Assembly: GCA_002928875.1 (NCBI GenBank)
Contig: PERO01000006.1
Location: 114,142 to 178,141 of the forward strand
Origin: Methylobacterium sp.
Lineage (GTDB): Bacteria; Pseudomonadota; Alphaproteobacteria; Rhizobiales; Beijerinckiaceae
Length of the DNA stretch: 64,000 nt
Direction: 5' to 3'
Shown: positions 17,977 through 26,886 of the stretch, piece by piece
Layout: the number at the start of each line of letters is the position of its first letter
Position numbering within the stretch: position 1 is the first letter of the stretch
Translations under genes and position numbers: made by a program
Notes under the pieces: model-generated
What the model was told of the DNA's origin: nothing
Database searches by the model: none
The model's input: only the letters and a program-made list of their open reading frames with translations

Positions 17977-18332
17977 TTTCCGCCGATGCTGTGTCAGCGA
18001 TTTCCCTTGAAAAGTCAAGATTTGCCCCCATATGCCCGGCAGTCGCAGTGCCGCGCGGATGATCGCTTGCGGGCAAATCCGGACGGAGGTTTTCGTCCGT
18101 CCTGCCAGATCGCTGTTGAAAACGGCGATCTTCCGCCTCCGGGTGCTCAACAAGGGGCCCCGGAAACGTCTAGTGTAAGCCATCGACAGGCGGGGAGAGC
18201 GGGCTTTCCGGGCAATCCCTCCCCCCACCGGGTTCACGAGTATCAGTCACGCTCAGGCGGAGTTTCCGTCCCCTCGCAGGCGGCAATTGCGAGGACGATC
18301 GAGGATTCGCCGCGGAGGACGAGGAGGCATGA

Positions 18333-18818
18333 ATGTCTTGGGATGACGGTCGGATCGAGCGGCTGAAGAAGCTGTGGTCGGACGGGTTGAGCGCGAGCCA
18401 GATCGCGGCGGAACTCGGCGGCGTCACGCGCAATGCCGTCATCGGCAAGGTGCATCGCCTCGGCCTGTCGGGTCGCGCGAAGTCCAAACCGGCGACGGTG
18501 GCCCGCCCGCGCGTGAAGACGGCGGTGAAGCCGGCGCGCATTCCCGTGGCCACCACGCGCGGCAATCTCGCCGTGATCGAGATGGTCGAAGCCGAGGTGG
18601 AAGTGATCCAGAAGCCTGCCGAAATCGTGACGATCCCGCTGTCGCGGCGCATTTCCATCATGGAGTTGCGGGAGGGTCTGTGCAAATGGCCGATGGGCGA
18701 TCCGCTCGACGGCAATTTCGCCTATTGCGGCGCGGATTCCGGGGTTGGAAAGGTCTATTGCGAGGCGCATTGCCGCGTCGCCTACCAGCCGCAGAACGAT
18801 CGGCGTCGCGCCGGTTGA
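18333..18818 (+). CDS. gcrA: GcrA cell cycle regulator
   Basis: DNA-binding sigma70 cofactor of 161 residues that activates cell-cycle genes at promoters carrying GANTC methylated by CcrM (known from Caulobacter). The N terminus MSWDDGRIERLKKLW with the helix-turn-helix TRNAVIGKVHRLGL is diagnostic. The C-terminal part has CKWPMGDP and CGADSG...YCEAHC, as in the family. ATG at 18333 follows GAGGAGG. A GATTC (GANTC) site is at 18304-18308 in the upstream region, consistent with control by methylation (inference). A strong terminator follows. Confidence 0.95.
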   Translation: MSWDDGRIERLKKLWSDGLSASQIAAELGGVTRNAVIGKVHRLGLSGRAKSKPATVARPRVKTAVKPARIPVATTRGNLAVIEMVEAEVEVIQKPAEIVTIPLSRRISIMELREGLCKWPMGDPLDGNFAYCGADSGVGKVYCEAHCRVAYQPQNDRRRAG

Positions 18819-18844
18819 GGAATTCGGCAGGAAAGCGAGTGATC

Positions 18845-18866
18845 GGGGGCGCAGGCCCCCTTTTTT
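18845..18866 (+). terminator. Rho-independent terminator of gcrA
   Basis: GGGGGC-GCAG-GCCCCC followed directly by six T residues, 27 bases after the gcrA stop. Confidence 0.9.
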
Positions 18867-18898
18867 CGTTTCCGCGCCGGCCGGCCGAGACAGCGGCT

Positions 18899-19008
18899 TG
18901 ACGAGAGCGGATGTCGATCTGACGGAATCAGATCGACCGTTCGATCTCTTGGCTCTGTCGCAGTTTCTGTCGGCCAACCGGTATCCACCGGGCCGGACAA
19001 TGCTCTAG
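18899..19008 (-). repeat. probable dispersed intergenic repeat behind phoB
   Basis: Contains a perfect 10-bp inverted repeat, GTCGATCTGA (18913-18922) and TCAGATCGAC (18928-18937), with loop CGGAA. Read on the minus strand the element begins CTAGAGCATTGTCCGG, later GTGGATACCGGTT. From memory this resembles an intergenic element frequent in Hyphomicrobiales genomes (AGAGCATGATCCGG, then AGTGG and ACCGG). Its first bases include the phoB stop codon. A GAATC (GANTC) site lies across the loop of the inverted repeat. Only one copy was noticed in the window. Confidence 0.5.
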
Positions 19009-19712
19009 CCAGCGAGACGCTCGCCGAAGGTCTCGTCGAAGGCGTAGCCGGTGCCGCGCACGGTGCGGATCGGGTCCTTCTGGCCACGCCGCGTCACGGC
19101 CTTGCGCAAGCGGCCGACATGCACGTCGACCGTGCGTTCGTCGATATAGGCGTCACGGCCCCATACGCCGTCCAGCAGCTGGCTGCGCGAGAACACACGC
19201 CCCGGCGCCTGCATCAGGAATTCCAGCAGCCGGAATTCCGTCGGGCCGAGATGCAATTCCTTGCCGGCGCGATGCACGCGCTTTGCCCGCCGGTCCACCA
19301 GCAGATCGCCGATTTCCAGCCGGTCGGCGAGGTGATCGGGCTTGGTGCGACGCAGCAAGGCCGCCACGCGCGCCATCAGTTCCGGCACGGAGAATGGCTT
19401 CACGATGTAATCGTCCGCGCCGGTCTCGAGCCCGCGCACGCGGTCGGTTTCCTCGCCGCGCGCGGTCAGCATGATCACGGGCAGGCGCGCGGTCTCCTTG
19501 CGCGAACGCAGACGCCGGCAGATCTCGATCCCCGACAGGCCGGGCATCATCCAGTCGAGCACCAGAAGGTCGGGCGGGTCTTCCCGGAGGCGCAGGTCCG
19601 CCTCGTCGCCGCGCGCGACATGCTCGACGGAAAAACCCTCGGCTTCGAGATTGTAGCGCAGGAGGACGGCCAGCGCCTCCTCGTCCTCGGCGATCAGAAC
19701 GCGCAGGCCCAT
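19005..19712 (-). CDS. phoB: phosphate regulon response regulator PhoB
   Basis: OmpR-type regulator of 235 residues. The receiver has acidic residues E9/D10/E11, phosphoacceptor Asp53 in LVLDWMMPG and Lys in YIVKPFS. The winged-helix output domain has LGPTEFRLLEFLM and RTVDVHVGRLRKAV. It is phosphorylated by PhoR and binds Pho boxes such as the one upstream of pstS. It is the last gene of the pho-pst run, starting four bases after phoU ends. Its stop codon is part of an intergenic repeat. Confidence 0.95.
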   Translation of the reverse strand: MGLRVLIAEDEEALAVLLRYNLEAEGFSVEHVARGDEADLRLREDPPDLLVLDWMMPGLSGIEICRRLRSRKETARLPVIMLTARGEETDRVRGLETGADDYIVKPFSVPELMARVAALLRRTKPDHLADRLEIGDLLVDRRAKRVHRAGKELHLGPTEFRLLEFLMQAPGRVFSRSQLLDGVWGRDAYIDERTVDVHVGRLRKAVTRRGQKDPIRTVRGTGYAFDETFGERLAG

Positions 19713-19716
19713 GGCG

Positions 19717-20430
19717 TCACTCCGCCTTCAGGCCCTGGGTGTAGTGGGTGTCCTCCGCCCGCGGGCGCGGGCCCGCCAGGGCCTCGCCGGTCTCGATGAG
19801 ATGCACCGTCTCGGCGATGTTCGTCGCATGGTCGCCCACACGCTCGACATTCTTGGCGATGAAGAGCAGGTGCGCGCAATAGGTGATCGCGCGCGGGTCT
19901 TCCATCATGTAGGTGAGCAACTCGCGGAACAGCGAATTGTGCAGCGCGTCCACCTCGCCATCATGCAGCCAGACATCGCGGGCGAGGTCCGGCCGGCTCT
20001 GCGAGAAGCTGTCGAGCACGAGCTTCAGCTGGCCCTGCACCATCCGCGCCATGTTCTGGATGCCCGACAGGGTGCGGGTGCCGATGATGGTGGAATCCAT
20101 CGCCCGCACACGCTTGGCGATGTTCTTGAACAGGTCGCCGATCCGCTCGATATCCCCCGCGATGCGCACCGTCCCCATGACCGCGCGCAGATCGTTCGCC
20201 ATCGGCTGGCGCTTGGCGATGAAGACCACCGCGAGGTCCTCGATCTCCTGCTGCAGAACGTCGAGCGACTTGTCGCGCTGCACCACCGCTTCCGCACGGG
20301 TCTTGTCGCCCTTCACCAGCGCATCGATGGATTCGACGAGCATCGCCTCCGCGATACCGCCCATCTCGTTGATCTTGCGCGACAGGACACCGAGTTCCTC
20401 GTCGAACGCCTTGACGGTATGGTTGTTCAT
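19717..20430 (-). CDS. phoU: phosphate signalling protein PhoU
   Basis: Helical protein of 237 residues with two three-helix PhoU repeats. It begins HTVKAFDEELGVLSRKINEMGG, and each repeat has the metal-binding type segment (DLRAVMGTVRIAGDIERIGD and the C-terminal NVERVGDHATNIAE). It links the Pst transporter to PhoR and keeps the kinase off when phosphate is plentiful. Lies between pstB (17-base gap) and phoB (4-base gap). Confidence 0.95.
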   Translation of the reverse strand: MNNHTVKAFDEELGVLSRKINEMGGIAEAMLVESIDALVKGDKTRAEAVVQRDKSLDVLQQEIEDLAVVFIAKRQPMANDLRAVMGTVRIAGDIERIGDLFKNIAKRVRAMDSTIIGTRTLSGIQNMARMVQGQLKLVLDSFSQSRPDLARDVWLHDGEVDALHNSLFRELLTYMMEDPRAITYCAHLLFIAKNVERVGDHATNIAETVHLIETGEALAGPRPRAEDTHYTQGLKAE

Positions 20431-20447
20431 GGAGCTCTCCCGCCCGA

Positions 20448-21254
20448 TCAGCCGAAGCGGCCGGTGATGTAGTTGCGCGTCAGTTCGTGGCGCGGATTCA
20501 TGAAGATCTGGTCCGTCACCCCGTCCTCGATCAGCTTGCCGAGATGGAAGAAGGCCGTGCGCTGCGACACGCGGGCGGCCTGCTGCATCGAGTGGGTGAC
20601 GATGACGATCGTGAAATTCGTGCGCAATTCGTCGATCAGTTCCTCGATCTTCGCCGTGGCGATCGGGTCGAGCGCCGAACAGGGCTCGTCCATGAGGATG
20701 ACCTGCGGCCGCACCGCGATGGCCCGCGCGATGCAGAGGCGCTGCTGCTGGCCGCCGGAGAGCGAAGTGCCGCTGTCCTTCAGCCGGTCCTTCACCTCCT
20801 CGAAGAGGCTCGCCTTCTTCAGCGCGCTGACGACGATCTCGTCGATCTCGGTCTTGTCGCCGGCGAGGCCATGCAGGCGCGGGCCATAGGCCACGTTCTC
20901 GTAGATGGATTTCGGGAACGGGTTTGGCTTCTGGAAGACCATGCCGACACGCGCGCGCAGCAGGACCGGATCAAGGCCCGGCTCGTAGATATCACGCCCA
21001 TCCATGCGCAGGTCGCCGGTCACCCGGCAGATCGGGATCGTGTCATTCATGCGGTTGATGCAGCGCAGGAACGTCGACTTGCCGCAGCCCGACGGGCCGA
21101 TGAAGGCCATCACGCCCTTTTCCGGCACATCGACGGAAACGTCCTTCAGCGCGTGCTTTTCGCCGTAATGGACATTGATGTTGCGCGCCGTGATTTTCGG
21201 GCGCGGCGCATCGGCCTGTTCGGGAGGGACGGCGAGCGGAGCGATATCGTTCAT
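20448..21254 (-). CDS. pstB: phosphate ABC transporter ATP-binding protein PstB
   Basis: ATPase of 268 residues for high-affinity phosphate import. Walker A is GPSGCGKST at 53-61, the signature is LSGGQQQRL, Walker B is [12 protein letters not shown], and the switch histidine is in VTHSM. The segment [19 protein letters not shown] is typical of PstB. Follows pstA by 37 bases and precedes phoU. Confidence 0.96.
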   Translation of the reverse strand: MNDIAPLAVPPEQADAPRPKITARNINVHYGEKHALKDVSVDVPEKGVMAFIGPSGCGKSTFLRCINRMNDTIPICRVTGDLRMDGRDIYEPGLDPVLLRARVGMVFQKPNPFPKSIYENVAYGPRLHGLAGDKTEIDEIVVSALKKASLFEEVKDRLKDSGTSLSGGQQQRLCIARAIAVRPQVILMDEPCSALDPIATAKIEELIDELRTNFTIVIVTHSMQQAARVSQRTAFFHLGKLIEDGVTDQIFMNPRHELTRNYITGRFG

Positions 21255-21291
21255 GGGACGTCCTCGAAACGCGAGAAAGGGAGAGGCGGGA

Positions 21292-23025
21292 TCACCAGCG
21301 GCGCTCGAACATGCGCCGGAGGATGACCGCGGCCGCGTTCATCACCAGCAGGAAGCCGAGCAGCACGATGATCGCGCCGGCCGTGCGCGACTGGAAGGCG
21401 AGTTCGGGCAGGTCGGACCACAGGAAGATCTGCACCGGGAGCACCGTCGCGGCCTCGGTGATGGCACCGGGAATATCGACGATGAAGGCCACCATGCCGA
21501 TCATCAGGAGGGGCGCGGTCTCGCCCAGCGCATGCGCCATGCCGATGATGGTGCCGGTCATGATGCCCGGCATGGCGAGCGGCAGCACATGATGGAAAAC
21601 CGCCTGCTGATGCGAGGCGCCCACACCCAGGGCCGCTTCCTTGATGGAGGGCGGCACGGCCTTCAGCGCGGCGCGGCTGGCGATGATGATCGTCGGCAGC
21701 ACGAGAAGCGCCAGCACGAGGCCGCCGACCAAAGGCGCGGAGCGCGGCAGGTCGAAGGCGTTGAGGAAGACCGCGAGGCCCAGCAAACCGAACACGATCG
21801 ACGGAACGGCCGCGAGATTGTTGATGTTCACCTCGAGCAGATCGGTGAAGCGGTTCTTCGGGGCAAATTCCTCGAGATAGATCGCGGCCGCGACACCGAT
21901 CGGCACGCAAAGCAGCAGCGTCACCATCAGAGTCAGCGCCGAACCGATCAGCGCGCCGCGGATGCCGGCCAGCTCGGGCTCGCGGCTGTCGCCGTTCTGG
22001 AAGAAGCGGGCGTTGAACGCGCGTTCCGTCAGGCCGCGCTGAGCCAGGATTTCCAGCCAGGCGCTGACATTGTCATTCACGCGGCGGTTCGTCTCGGGCA
22101 CGCGCAAGGTGAGCAGCGACCATTCCGTGATGATCGAGCCGGGCTTGGGCGCGATAAGCGTCGTCGCCTTGGCCTCGTTCGCACCGATCTCGGTGATCTT
22201 CAGGATGCCGTCGCCGATGGCCACGAGCAGGCTCGGCTCGCGATCCGTGAGGGTCTCGGGCGCATTGGCATCGGCGATGCGCGCCTGAATGCTGGCCGCT
22301 GCCTGCTCCAGTTCCGTGCGCTTGGTATCGACGCCGGCATTGGACCCGGCAGCCGGAAGCGTCGCGAGTTCGGCGAGAAGCGCGCGGCGGCGTTCGGCGA
22401 GGAAGGTCTTGCTTTCGGCCAGGGCCGCGCGGAAGGCGGCACCGCCCCCGCGCAAGGTCACGGCGTTGCTCTCGCCTTCCACGCGCAGCGGTCCCGAGCC
22501 GGTGCGACGCGTGATCAGCGTGTCGCGCTGCCGCAGGAAGAGATCGGCATCGGACGAGAATAGCAGCGGCATCACGCGGCTCTGCCCGATGAGGCCCGGA
22601 TTGGCGAGGACGGCCTGGCGCAGATCATCGACCGCGCCGGAGGAGATCATGCCGTCAAGCGCGCGGCGCGTGCGCCGATCCTGCGCTTCGGGAAATTGCG
22701 ACTGCAAGGCAGCCCGCACCAGCGCCTGATAATCACCTTCCCGCAGATCCGCCGGGTCTCGCGTGCCTTTCGGATCGATCAGGGCCGCATCGAAATTCAC
22801 GGTCAGGGTGGCGCGATGTTCGAAGAAGGATGGAATGCCCTTGCGGAGGATATCGACCAGCAGGAAAGCGAGAAAAGCTGCCGTCACCAGCACGGCCAGC
22901 AGACCGAGGGCCTTGAACCGTGCCTCGGCCCGGTAGCGGCGCTTCAGGAGCTCGCGCGCCTCGGTGCTGTCGAAATCGACGCCGGCGCTGCGGGTCATGG
23001 GGGGAGCAAGAGCCGTATCAGTCAT
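21292..23025 (-). CDS. pstA: phosphate ABC transporter permease PstA (with N-terminal insertion)
   Basis: Permease of 577 residues, much longer than E. coli PstA (about 296). After a first membrane segment at about 50-75 comes a periplasmic region of roughly 280 residues containing a coiled-coil stretch ([20 protein letters not shown]), as in the DUF3333-type PstA of alphaproteobacteria. The permease domain follows, with the EAA loop [23 protein letters not shown] near the C-terminal third. ATG at 23023-23025 is used; its first codons overlap the pstC end by 8 bases. The role of the insertion is unknown. Confidence 0.93.
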   Translation of the reverse strand: MTDTALAPPMTRSAGVDFDSTEARELLKRRYRAEARFKALGLLAVLVTAAFLAFLLVDILRKGIPSFFEHRATLTVNFDAALIDPKGTRDPADLREGDYQALVRAALQSQFPEAQDRRTRRALDGMISSGAVDDLRQAVLANPGLIGQSRVMPLLFSSDADLFLRQRDTLITRRTGSGPLRVEGESNAVTLRGGGAAFRAALAESKTFLAERRRALLAELATLPAAGSNAGVDTKRTELEQAAASIQARIADANAPETLTDREPSLLVAIGDGILKITEIGANEAKATTLIAPKPGSIITEWSLLTLRVPETNRRVNDNVSAWLEILAQRGLTERAFNARFFQNGDSREPELAGIRGALIGSALTLMVTLLLCVPIGVAAAIYLEEFAPKNRFTDLLEVNINNLAAVPSIVFGLLGLAVFLNAFDLPRSAPLVGGLVLALLVLPTIIIASRAALKAVPPSIKEAALGVGASHQQAVFHHVLPLAMPGIMTGTIIGMAHALGETAPLLMIGMVAFIVDIPGAITEAATVLPVQIFLWSDLPELAFQSRTAGAIIVLLGFLLVMNAAAVILRRMFERRW

Positions 23026-24385
23026 ATTGTTCCCGATATCTGCGGATGATCGCGAGCGCGATGACATTGAGCGTGAGCGTGAAGAAGAACAGCACGAAGC
23101 CCAGCGCGAAGGCCGCGAGCGTTTTCGCGCTGTCGAATTCCTGGTCGCCGACGAGGATGGTCTTGATCTGCACCGTGAAGGTCGTCACGGCGTCGAGCGG
23201 GTTGAAGGTGAGGTTCGCGGCAAGGCCCGCCGCCATCACCACGATCATCGTCTCGCCCACCGCGCGGCTGATCGCGAGCATGAAGGCCGAGACGATGCCG
23301 GGCAGCGCCGCCGGAAGGATGACCCGCTTGATCGTCTCCGACTTCGTGGCGCCGAGCCCGAAGGAGCCGTCACGCAGCGATTGCGGCACGGCGGTGATCA
23401 CGTCATCCGAGAGGGAGGAGACGAACGGGATGATCATCATCCCCATCACCAGCCCCGCCGCGAGCGCGCTCTCGGAGGCAACATCGAGGCCGAGCGACTG
23501 GCCCGCCACGCGGATCAGCGGGGCGACGGTGAGGGCGGCGAAGAAGCCGAGCACCACCGTGGGAATGCCGGCCAGGATTTCGAGGACCGGCTTCGCAATC
23601 GCGCGGAAGCGGGGCGAGGCATATTCCGCCATGTAGATCGCCGCAAAGAGGCCGATCGGCCCCGCCACCAGCATGGCGATGGTGGAGATGAGCAGCGTGC
23701 CCGTCAGCAGCGGCACGATGCCGAAGGCGCCGGACGAACCGCCCTGATCGGCGCGGATCGCGGTCTGCGGCGACCAATGCGTGCCGGTGAGGAATTCGAG
23801 CGGCGGCACGCGCTGGAAGAAGCGGAAGGTTTCGAACACCACCGAGAACACGATGCCAACAGTGGTGAGCACGGCGATGCCCGCGCAGAGCATCAGCACG
23901 ATGGAAACCAGGCGCTCGAAGCTGTTGCGCGCCTTGAAATCCGGCGTGATGCGGCGCAGCGCGAAGAGCAGACCGGCGACGCCGGCCGCGAGACCGAGGG
24001 CGTAAATCGCCGCCGCCGCGATCTGCCTCACGCTGCGGGCGGTATCCACCGCCGCCGCAAGCGCGGACACGTCTCCGCTCACCGGTCGCCCGGAGAGGAT
24101 ATCGGCGATCTGTCGCAACGCCGCCCCACGCCGCAGCGAATCGGCGACAAGGGCCGGGTCGAGCGCGGCCAGCGCCTGGCGTTCGGCAACAAGCTGGGTG
24201 AGGAACGCGCCGGCGACGAAGACCGCGAACATCGGCAGCGCCACGGTCGAGAAGGCGAGCAGGCCGTGATAGGTCGGCCGCGAATGGAAGGACCTGTCAC
24301 GCGCGCCTTCCGCAGCGCGCCCGCGCGCCAGCACGTAGGCGCAGGCAGACATCAGGAGCAGCAGCGAGAAATAGATGATGCTCAC
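23018..24385 (-). CDS. pstC: phosphate ABC transporter permease PstC
   Basis: Permease of about 455 residues with an extended N-terminal half (two extra membrane segments and a soluble loop, residues about 1-170) before the conserved permease domain ending in FGLGATKSETIKRVILPAALPG. GTG at 24383-24385, giving MSIIYFS, is preferred because GGGGG lies about seven bases upstream and because an earlier GTG at 24427 would fall inside the pstS-pstC hairpin. Overlaps pstA by 8 bases. Confidence 0.9.
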   Translation of the reverse strand: MSIIYFSLLLLMSACAYVLARGRAAEGARDRSFHSRPTYHGLLAFSTVALPMFAVFVAGAFLTQLVAERQALAALDPALVADSLRRGAALRQIADILSGRPVSGDVSALAAAVDTARSVRQIAAAAIYALGLAAGVAGLLFALRRITPDFKARNSFERLVSIVLMLCAGIAVLTTVGIVFSVVFETFRFFQRVPPLEFLTGTHWSPQTAIRADQGGSSGAFGIVPLLTGTLLISTIAMLVAGPIGLFAAIYMAEYASPRFRAIAKPVLEILAGIPTVVLGFFAALTVAPLIRVAGQSLGLDVASESALAAGLVMGMMIIPFVSSLSDDVITAVPQSLRDGSFGLGATKSETIKRVILPAALPGIVSAFMLAISRAVGETMIVVMAAGLAANLTFNPLDAVTTFTVQIKTILVGDQEFDSAKTLAAFALGFVLFFFTLTLNVIALAIIRRYREQYD

Positions 24386-24417
24386 GTCGACGCCCCCGAT
24401 CCGTCCTGTCAGATCAA

Positions 24418-24445
24418 GGCCGGCCACTCGCGACGAGGGCCGGCC
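24418..24445 (-). promoter_or_regulatory. long hairpin between pstS and pstC
   Basis: GGCCGGCC, CTCG, TCG, CGAG, T, GGCCGGCC on the minus strand gives a stem of about 12 pairs with one bulge. No T-tract follows. Such intercistronic hairpins commonly protect the 3' end of the upstream message and lower read-through, so that the binding protein PstS is made in excess of the permease. That role is inferred. Confidence 0.55.
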
Positions 24446-24472
24446 GCTTTGTCATACATACCGAGGCAAGGC

Positions 24473-25522
24473 TTACTTCGGAAGGCCTTCGCCCGTCATG
24501 GCCTTGAGGCTGGCGACATTCGCCTGCGATTCAGCCAGCTTCGCCTTGGGAACCGGCACGAGGCCCTTCTTCTCAAGGTAGCCGCCATCGGCCGCCGCGC
24601 GGTTCGAAACGTATTCCTGCGCGAACTTGTCGAGGCCCGGCACCACGCCCACATGCGCCTTCTTCAGGTACACGAACAATTCGCGCGAAGCGGGGTACTT
24701 CAGGGTGGAGATCGATTCCTCGTTCGGCTCGATGCCGTCGAGCTTGACGCCCTGCACCTTCGAGACGTTCTCCTCGAGGAAGGAGTAGCCGAAGATGCCG
24801 ATCGCGTTCGGGTTGGATTCGAGCTTCTGCACGATCACGTTGTCGTTCTCGCCGGCTTCGACATAGACGCCGTCTTCACGGATGGACTTCCAGGCCGCGT
24901 CGAACGCCTTGCGGTCCGAAGCCTTCAGCGCCTTCAGCGCCGGGATCTGGTCCGCACCGGCCTCGAGGACGAGTTCATGCAGCGAATCGCGCGTGCCGGA
25001 GGTCGGCGGCGGGCCGAGCACCTCGATCGGGCGGTTCGGCAGCGAGGGGTCGATCTGGTTCCAGGTCTTGTTGGGGTTCGGGATGAGCTTGCCATCCGGG
25101 CCCGGCACGTTCTTGGCGAGCGCCAGGAACACCTGGGCGCGGGTCAGCGCCATCGGGGGGTTCTTCTTCGAGAAGGCGAGCGTCAGGCCGTCATAGCCGA
25201 CCATCAGCTCGACAATCTCCTTCACGCCGTTCTTCTGGCAGGTCTCGAACTCGCCGGCCTTCATGCGGCGCGAGGCGTTCGTGCCGTCCGGGAACTGCAC
25301 GCCCACGCCGTCGCAGAACAGCTTCATGCCGCCGCCGGTGCCGGTGGATTCGACAACCGGGGTCTTCACGCCGGCGGTCTTGCCGAGTTGTTCGGCGACG
25401 ACGGTGGTGAAGGGATAGACGGTCGACGATCCAACGATGCGGATCTGGTCACGCGCAGCGGCGAGACCCGTCGAGGAAAGAAGCGCCACGGCCAGGAGAG
25501 CGGTGGACCGGAAAGATGTCAT
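24473..25522 (-). CDS. pstS: phosphate-binding periplasmic protein PstS
   Basis: Exported binding protein of 349 residues with signal peptide MTSFRSTALLAVALLSSTGLA, cleaved near AARDQ. The mature protein starts with IRIVGSSTVYPFTTVVAEQ and contains ESTGTGGGMKLFC and PPTSGTRDSLHELVLEAG, the phosphate-binding loops. It belongs to the PstS-like group with the SSTVYPF start common in alphaproteobacteria. A Pho box lies 89 bases upstream, so expression should rise on phosphate starvation. Confidence 0.95.
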   Translation of the reverse strand: MTSFRSTALLAVALLSSTGLAAARDQIRIVGSSTVYPFTTVVAEQLGKTAGVKTPVVESTGTGGGMKLFCDGVGVQFPDGTNASRRMKAGEFETCQKNGVKEIVELMVGYDGLTLAFSKKNPPMALTRAQVFLALAKNVPGPDGKLIPNPNKTWNQIDPSLPNRPIEVLGPPPTSGTRDSLHELVLEAGADQIPALKALKASDRKAFDAAWKSIREDGVYVEAGENDNVIVQKLESNPNAIGIFGYSFLEENVSKVQGVKLDGIEPNEESISTLKYPASRELFVYLKKAHVGVVPGLDKFAQEYVSNRAAADGGYLEKKGLVPVPKAKLAESQANVASLKAMTGEGLPK

Positions 25523-25610
25523 GAGGAAATCTCCATCGTTCGGACATCGGGAATGTTGCCGGCAAACCCCAGGGGCTCGCCATTCGTTGCCGCCCTTCTA
25601 TCCAAGCGCC

Positions 25611-25628
25611 ACGACAGAAAGATGACAA
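25611..25628 (-). promoter_or_regulatory. Pho box upstream of pstS
   Basis: On the minus strand TTGTCAT-CTTT-CTGTCGT: two 7-base repeats separated by four bases, matching the PhoB consensus CTGTCAT-N4-CTGTCAT at 12 of 14 positions. It lies between phoR (stop 25644) and pstS (start 25522), so pstS has its own PhoB-dependent promoter. Confidence 0.82.
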
Positions 25629-25643
25629 TCTTAGTCATTGAAA

Positions 25644-26882
25644 TTAGGCGGCTTTGTAAGCCGGCAGCACAACGGTCGCGATCAGGCCGGCCCGTTCCGG
25701 GCTCGAGAGTTCCAGCCGGCCGCGATGATGGGTGACGATGTGCTTGCAGATGGCGAGGCCCAGCCCGGTGCCGCCCTGCTCGCGGCTAGCGGAGGCGTTG
25801 ATGCGATAGAATCGCTCCGTCAGCCGGGGGAGATGCTCCGGCGCGATGCCGGGCCCGAAATCGCGGACCTCCAGCACGACATCCGCCCCGCGCCGGGCCA
25901 GGGTGACCTGCACCTTGCCGCCGGACCCGCCATACTTGATCGCGTTCTCGATGAGGTTCTCGACGAGCCGGACCAGTTCGTCGCGATCGCCCGGCACGAC
26001 GAATGCCACGTCTTCCGGCAATGCGCCGACGAGCTTCACCTGTCGTTCGGCCGCGAGCCCTCCGAGAAGATCGAACATGTGCAATACCAGCGGCCTGAGA
26101 TCGACCGGCTCGGCCGGCGGGATATGCGCGCGCATCTCGATGCGCGACAGCGAAAGCAGGTCGTTGATAAGCCGGGTCATGCGCCGCGCCTGTTCGGCGA
26201 TGATACCGAGAAAGCGCTCGCGCGCCGCCGCGTCGTTCTTGGCCGGGCCCTGCAGCGTTTCGACGAAACCCAGCACGGAGGCGAGCGGCGTGCGCAATTC
26301 ATGGCTGGCATTGGCGACGAAATCCGCCCGCATCTGCTCGACGCGCCGGCTCTGCGTGGTGTCCTGGAAATGTAGCACGGCCGCGCTCACCCGCTCGCTG
26401 CTGGCGAGGCGACGGATGGAGACCTCGAAGCTGCGCTCGACCGGCACCCGCTCGACGAGTTCCGCGCGCTCGCCCTCCGCACCGCGCAGCACGCTTTCCA
26501 GCGCTTGCGTCAGGCCGGGATCGCGCAACGTGTTGGAGAGCGGAAACCCCTTGCGCAGGCCGGGAAAGGCCCGGAACGCGGCGCGGTTCGCATGCTGCAC
26601 GATCGCCCGGCGATCGACGAGAATGGTGGGGGATGGCAGGGCATCGAGCGCCGCGCGCAGATCGGGCGAGGCATCCGTCGCGCCCGCCACGACGAGAGTT
26701 TCGCGCGGCCCGGCTTCGTTCCGGAAGCGCAGCCAGCCGAGCAGCGCCACAAGCAGCAGCGCGACGATCACGATCACGACGGGCGCGCCAAGGCCGATCG
26801 ACAAGAGCAGGATCGCGAAGGCGAGCGCGAAGCTCAGCCGCTGCGGCCAGTTTCCGAAGCGCTCGCCCGGGCCGCCGGCCAT
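25644..26882 (-). CDS. phoR: phosphate regulon sensor kinase PhoR
   Basis: Membrane histidine kinase of 412 residues. Two closely spaced membrane segments lie at about 18-50, with almost no periplasmic loop, as expected for PhoR, which senses through Pst/PhoU. A PAS domain is at about 75-180. The phosphoacceptor is His194 in ASHELRTPLASVLGF. The HATPase has NLIENAIKYG, DFGPGI and GGTGLGLAI. First gene of the pho-pst run but only 4 bases downstream of the UPF0104 gene, so it may be co-transcribed with that gene. Confidence 0.93.
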   Translation of the reverse strand: MAGGPGERFGNWPQRLSFALAFAILLLSIGLGAPVVIVIVALLLVALLGWLRFRNEAGPRETLVVAGATDASPDLRAALDALPSPTILVDRRAIVQHANRAAFRAFPGLRKGFPLSNTLRDPGLTQALESVLRGAEGERAELVERVPVERSFEVSIRRLASSERVSAAVLHFQDTTQSRRVEQMRADFVANASHELRTPLASVLGFVETLQGPAKNDAAARERFLGIIAEQARRMTRLINDLLSLSRIEMRAHIPPAEPVDLRPLVLHMFDLLGGLAAERQVKLVGALPEDVAFVVPGDRDELVRLVENLIENAIKYGGSGGKVQVTLARRGADVVLEVRDFGPGIAPEHLPRLTERFYRINASASREQGGTGLGLAICKHIVTHHRGRLELSSPERAGLIATVVLPAYKAA

Positions 26883-26886
26883 CGCC

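Noticed and set aside
17893..18180. Arginine-rich leader peptide for argD attenuation
   Set aside because: Read all three frames of the leader; there are scattered Arg codons but no short ORF with a ribosome site and a run of Arg codons before the hairpin.
22964..25735. Plus-strand open frame of about 920 codons across pstC and pstS
   Set aside because: Composition (Arg, Glu, Asp, His repeats) is that of an antisense shadow; the opposite strand carries the recognisable pst genes.
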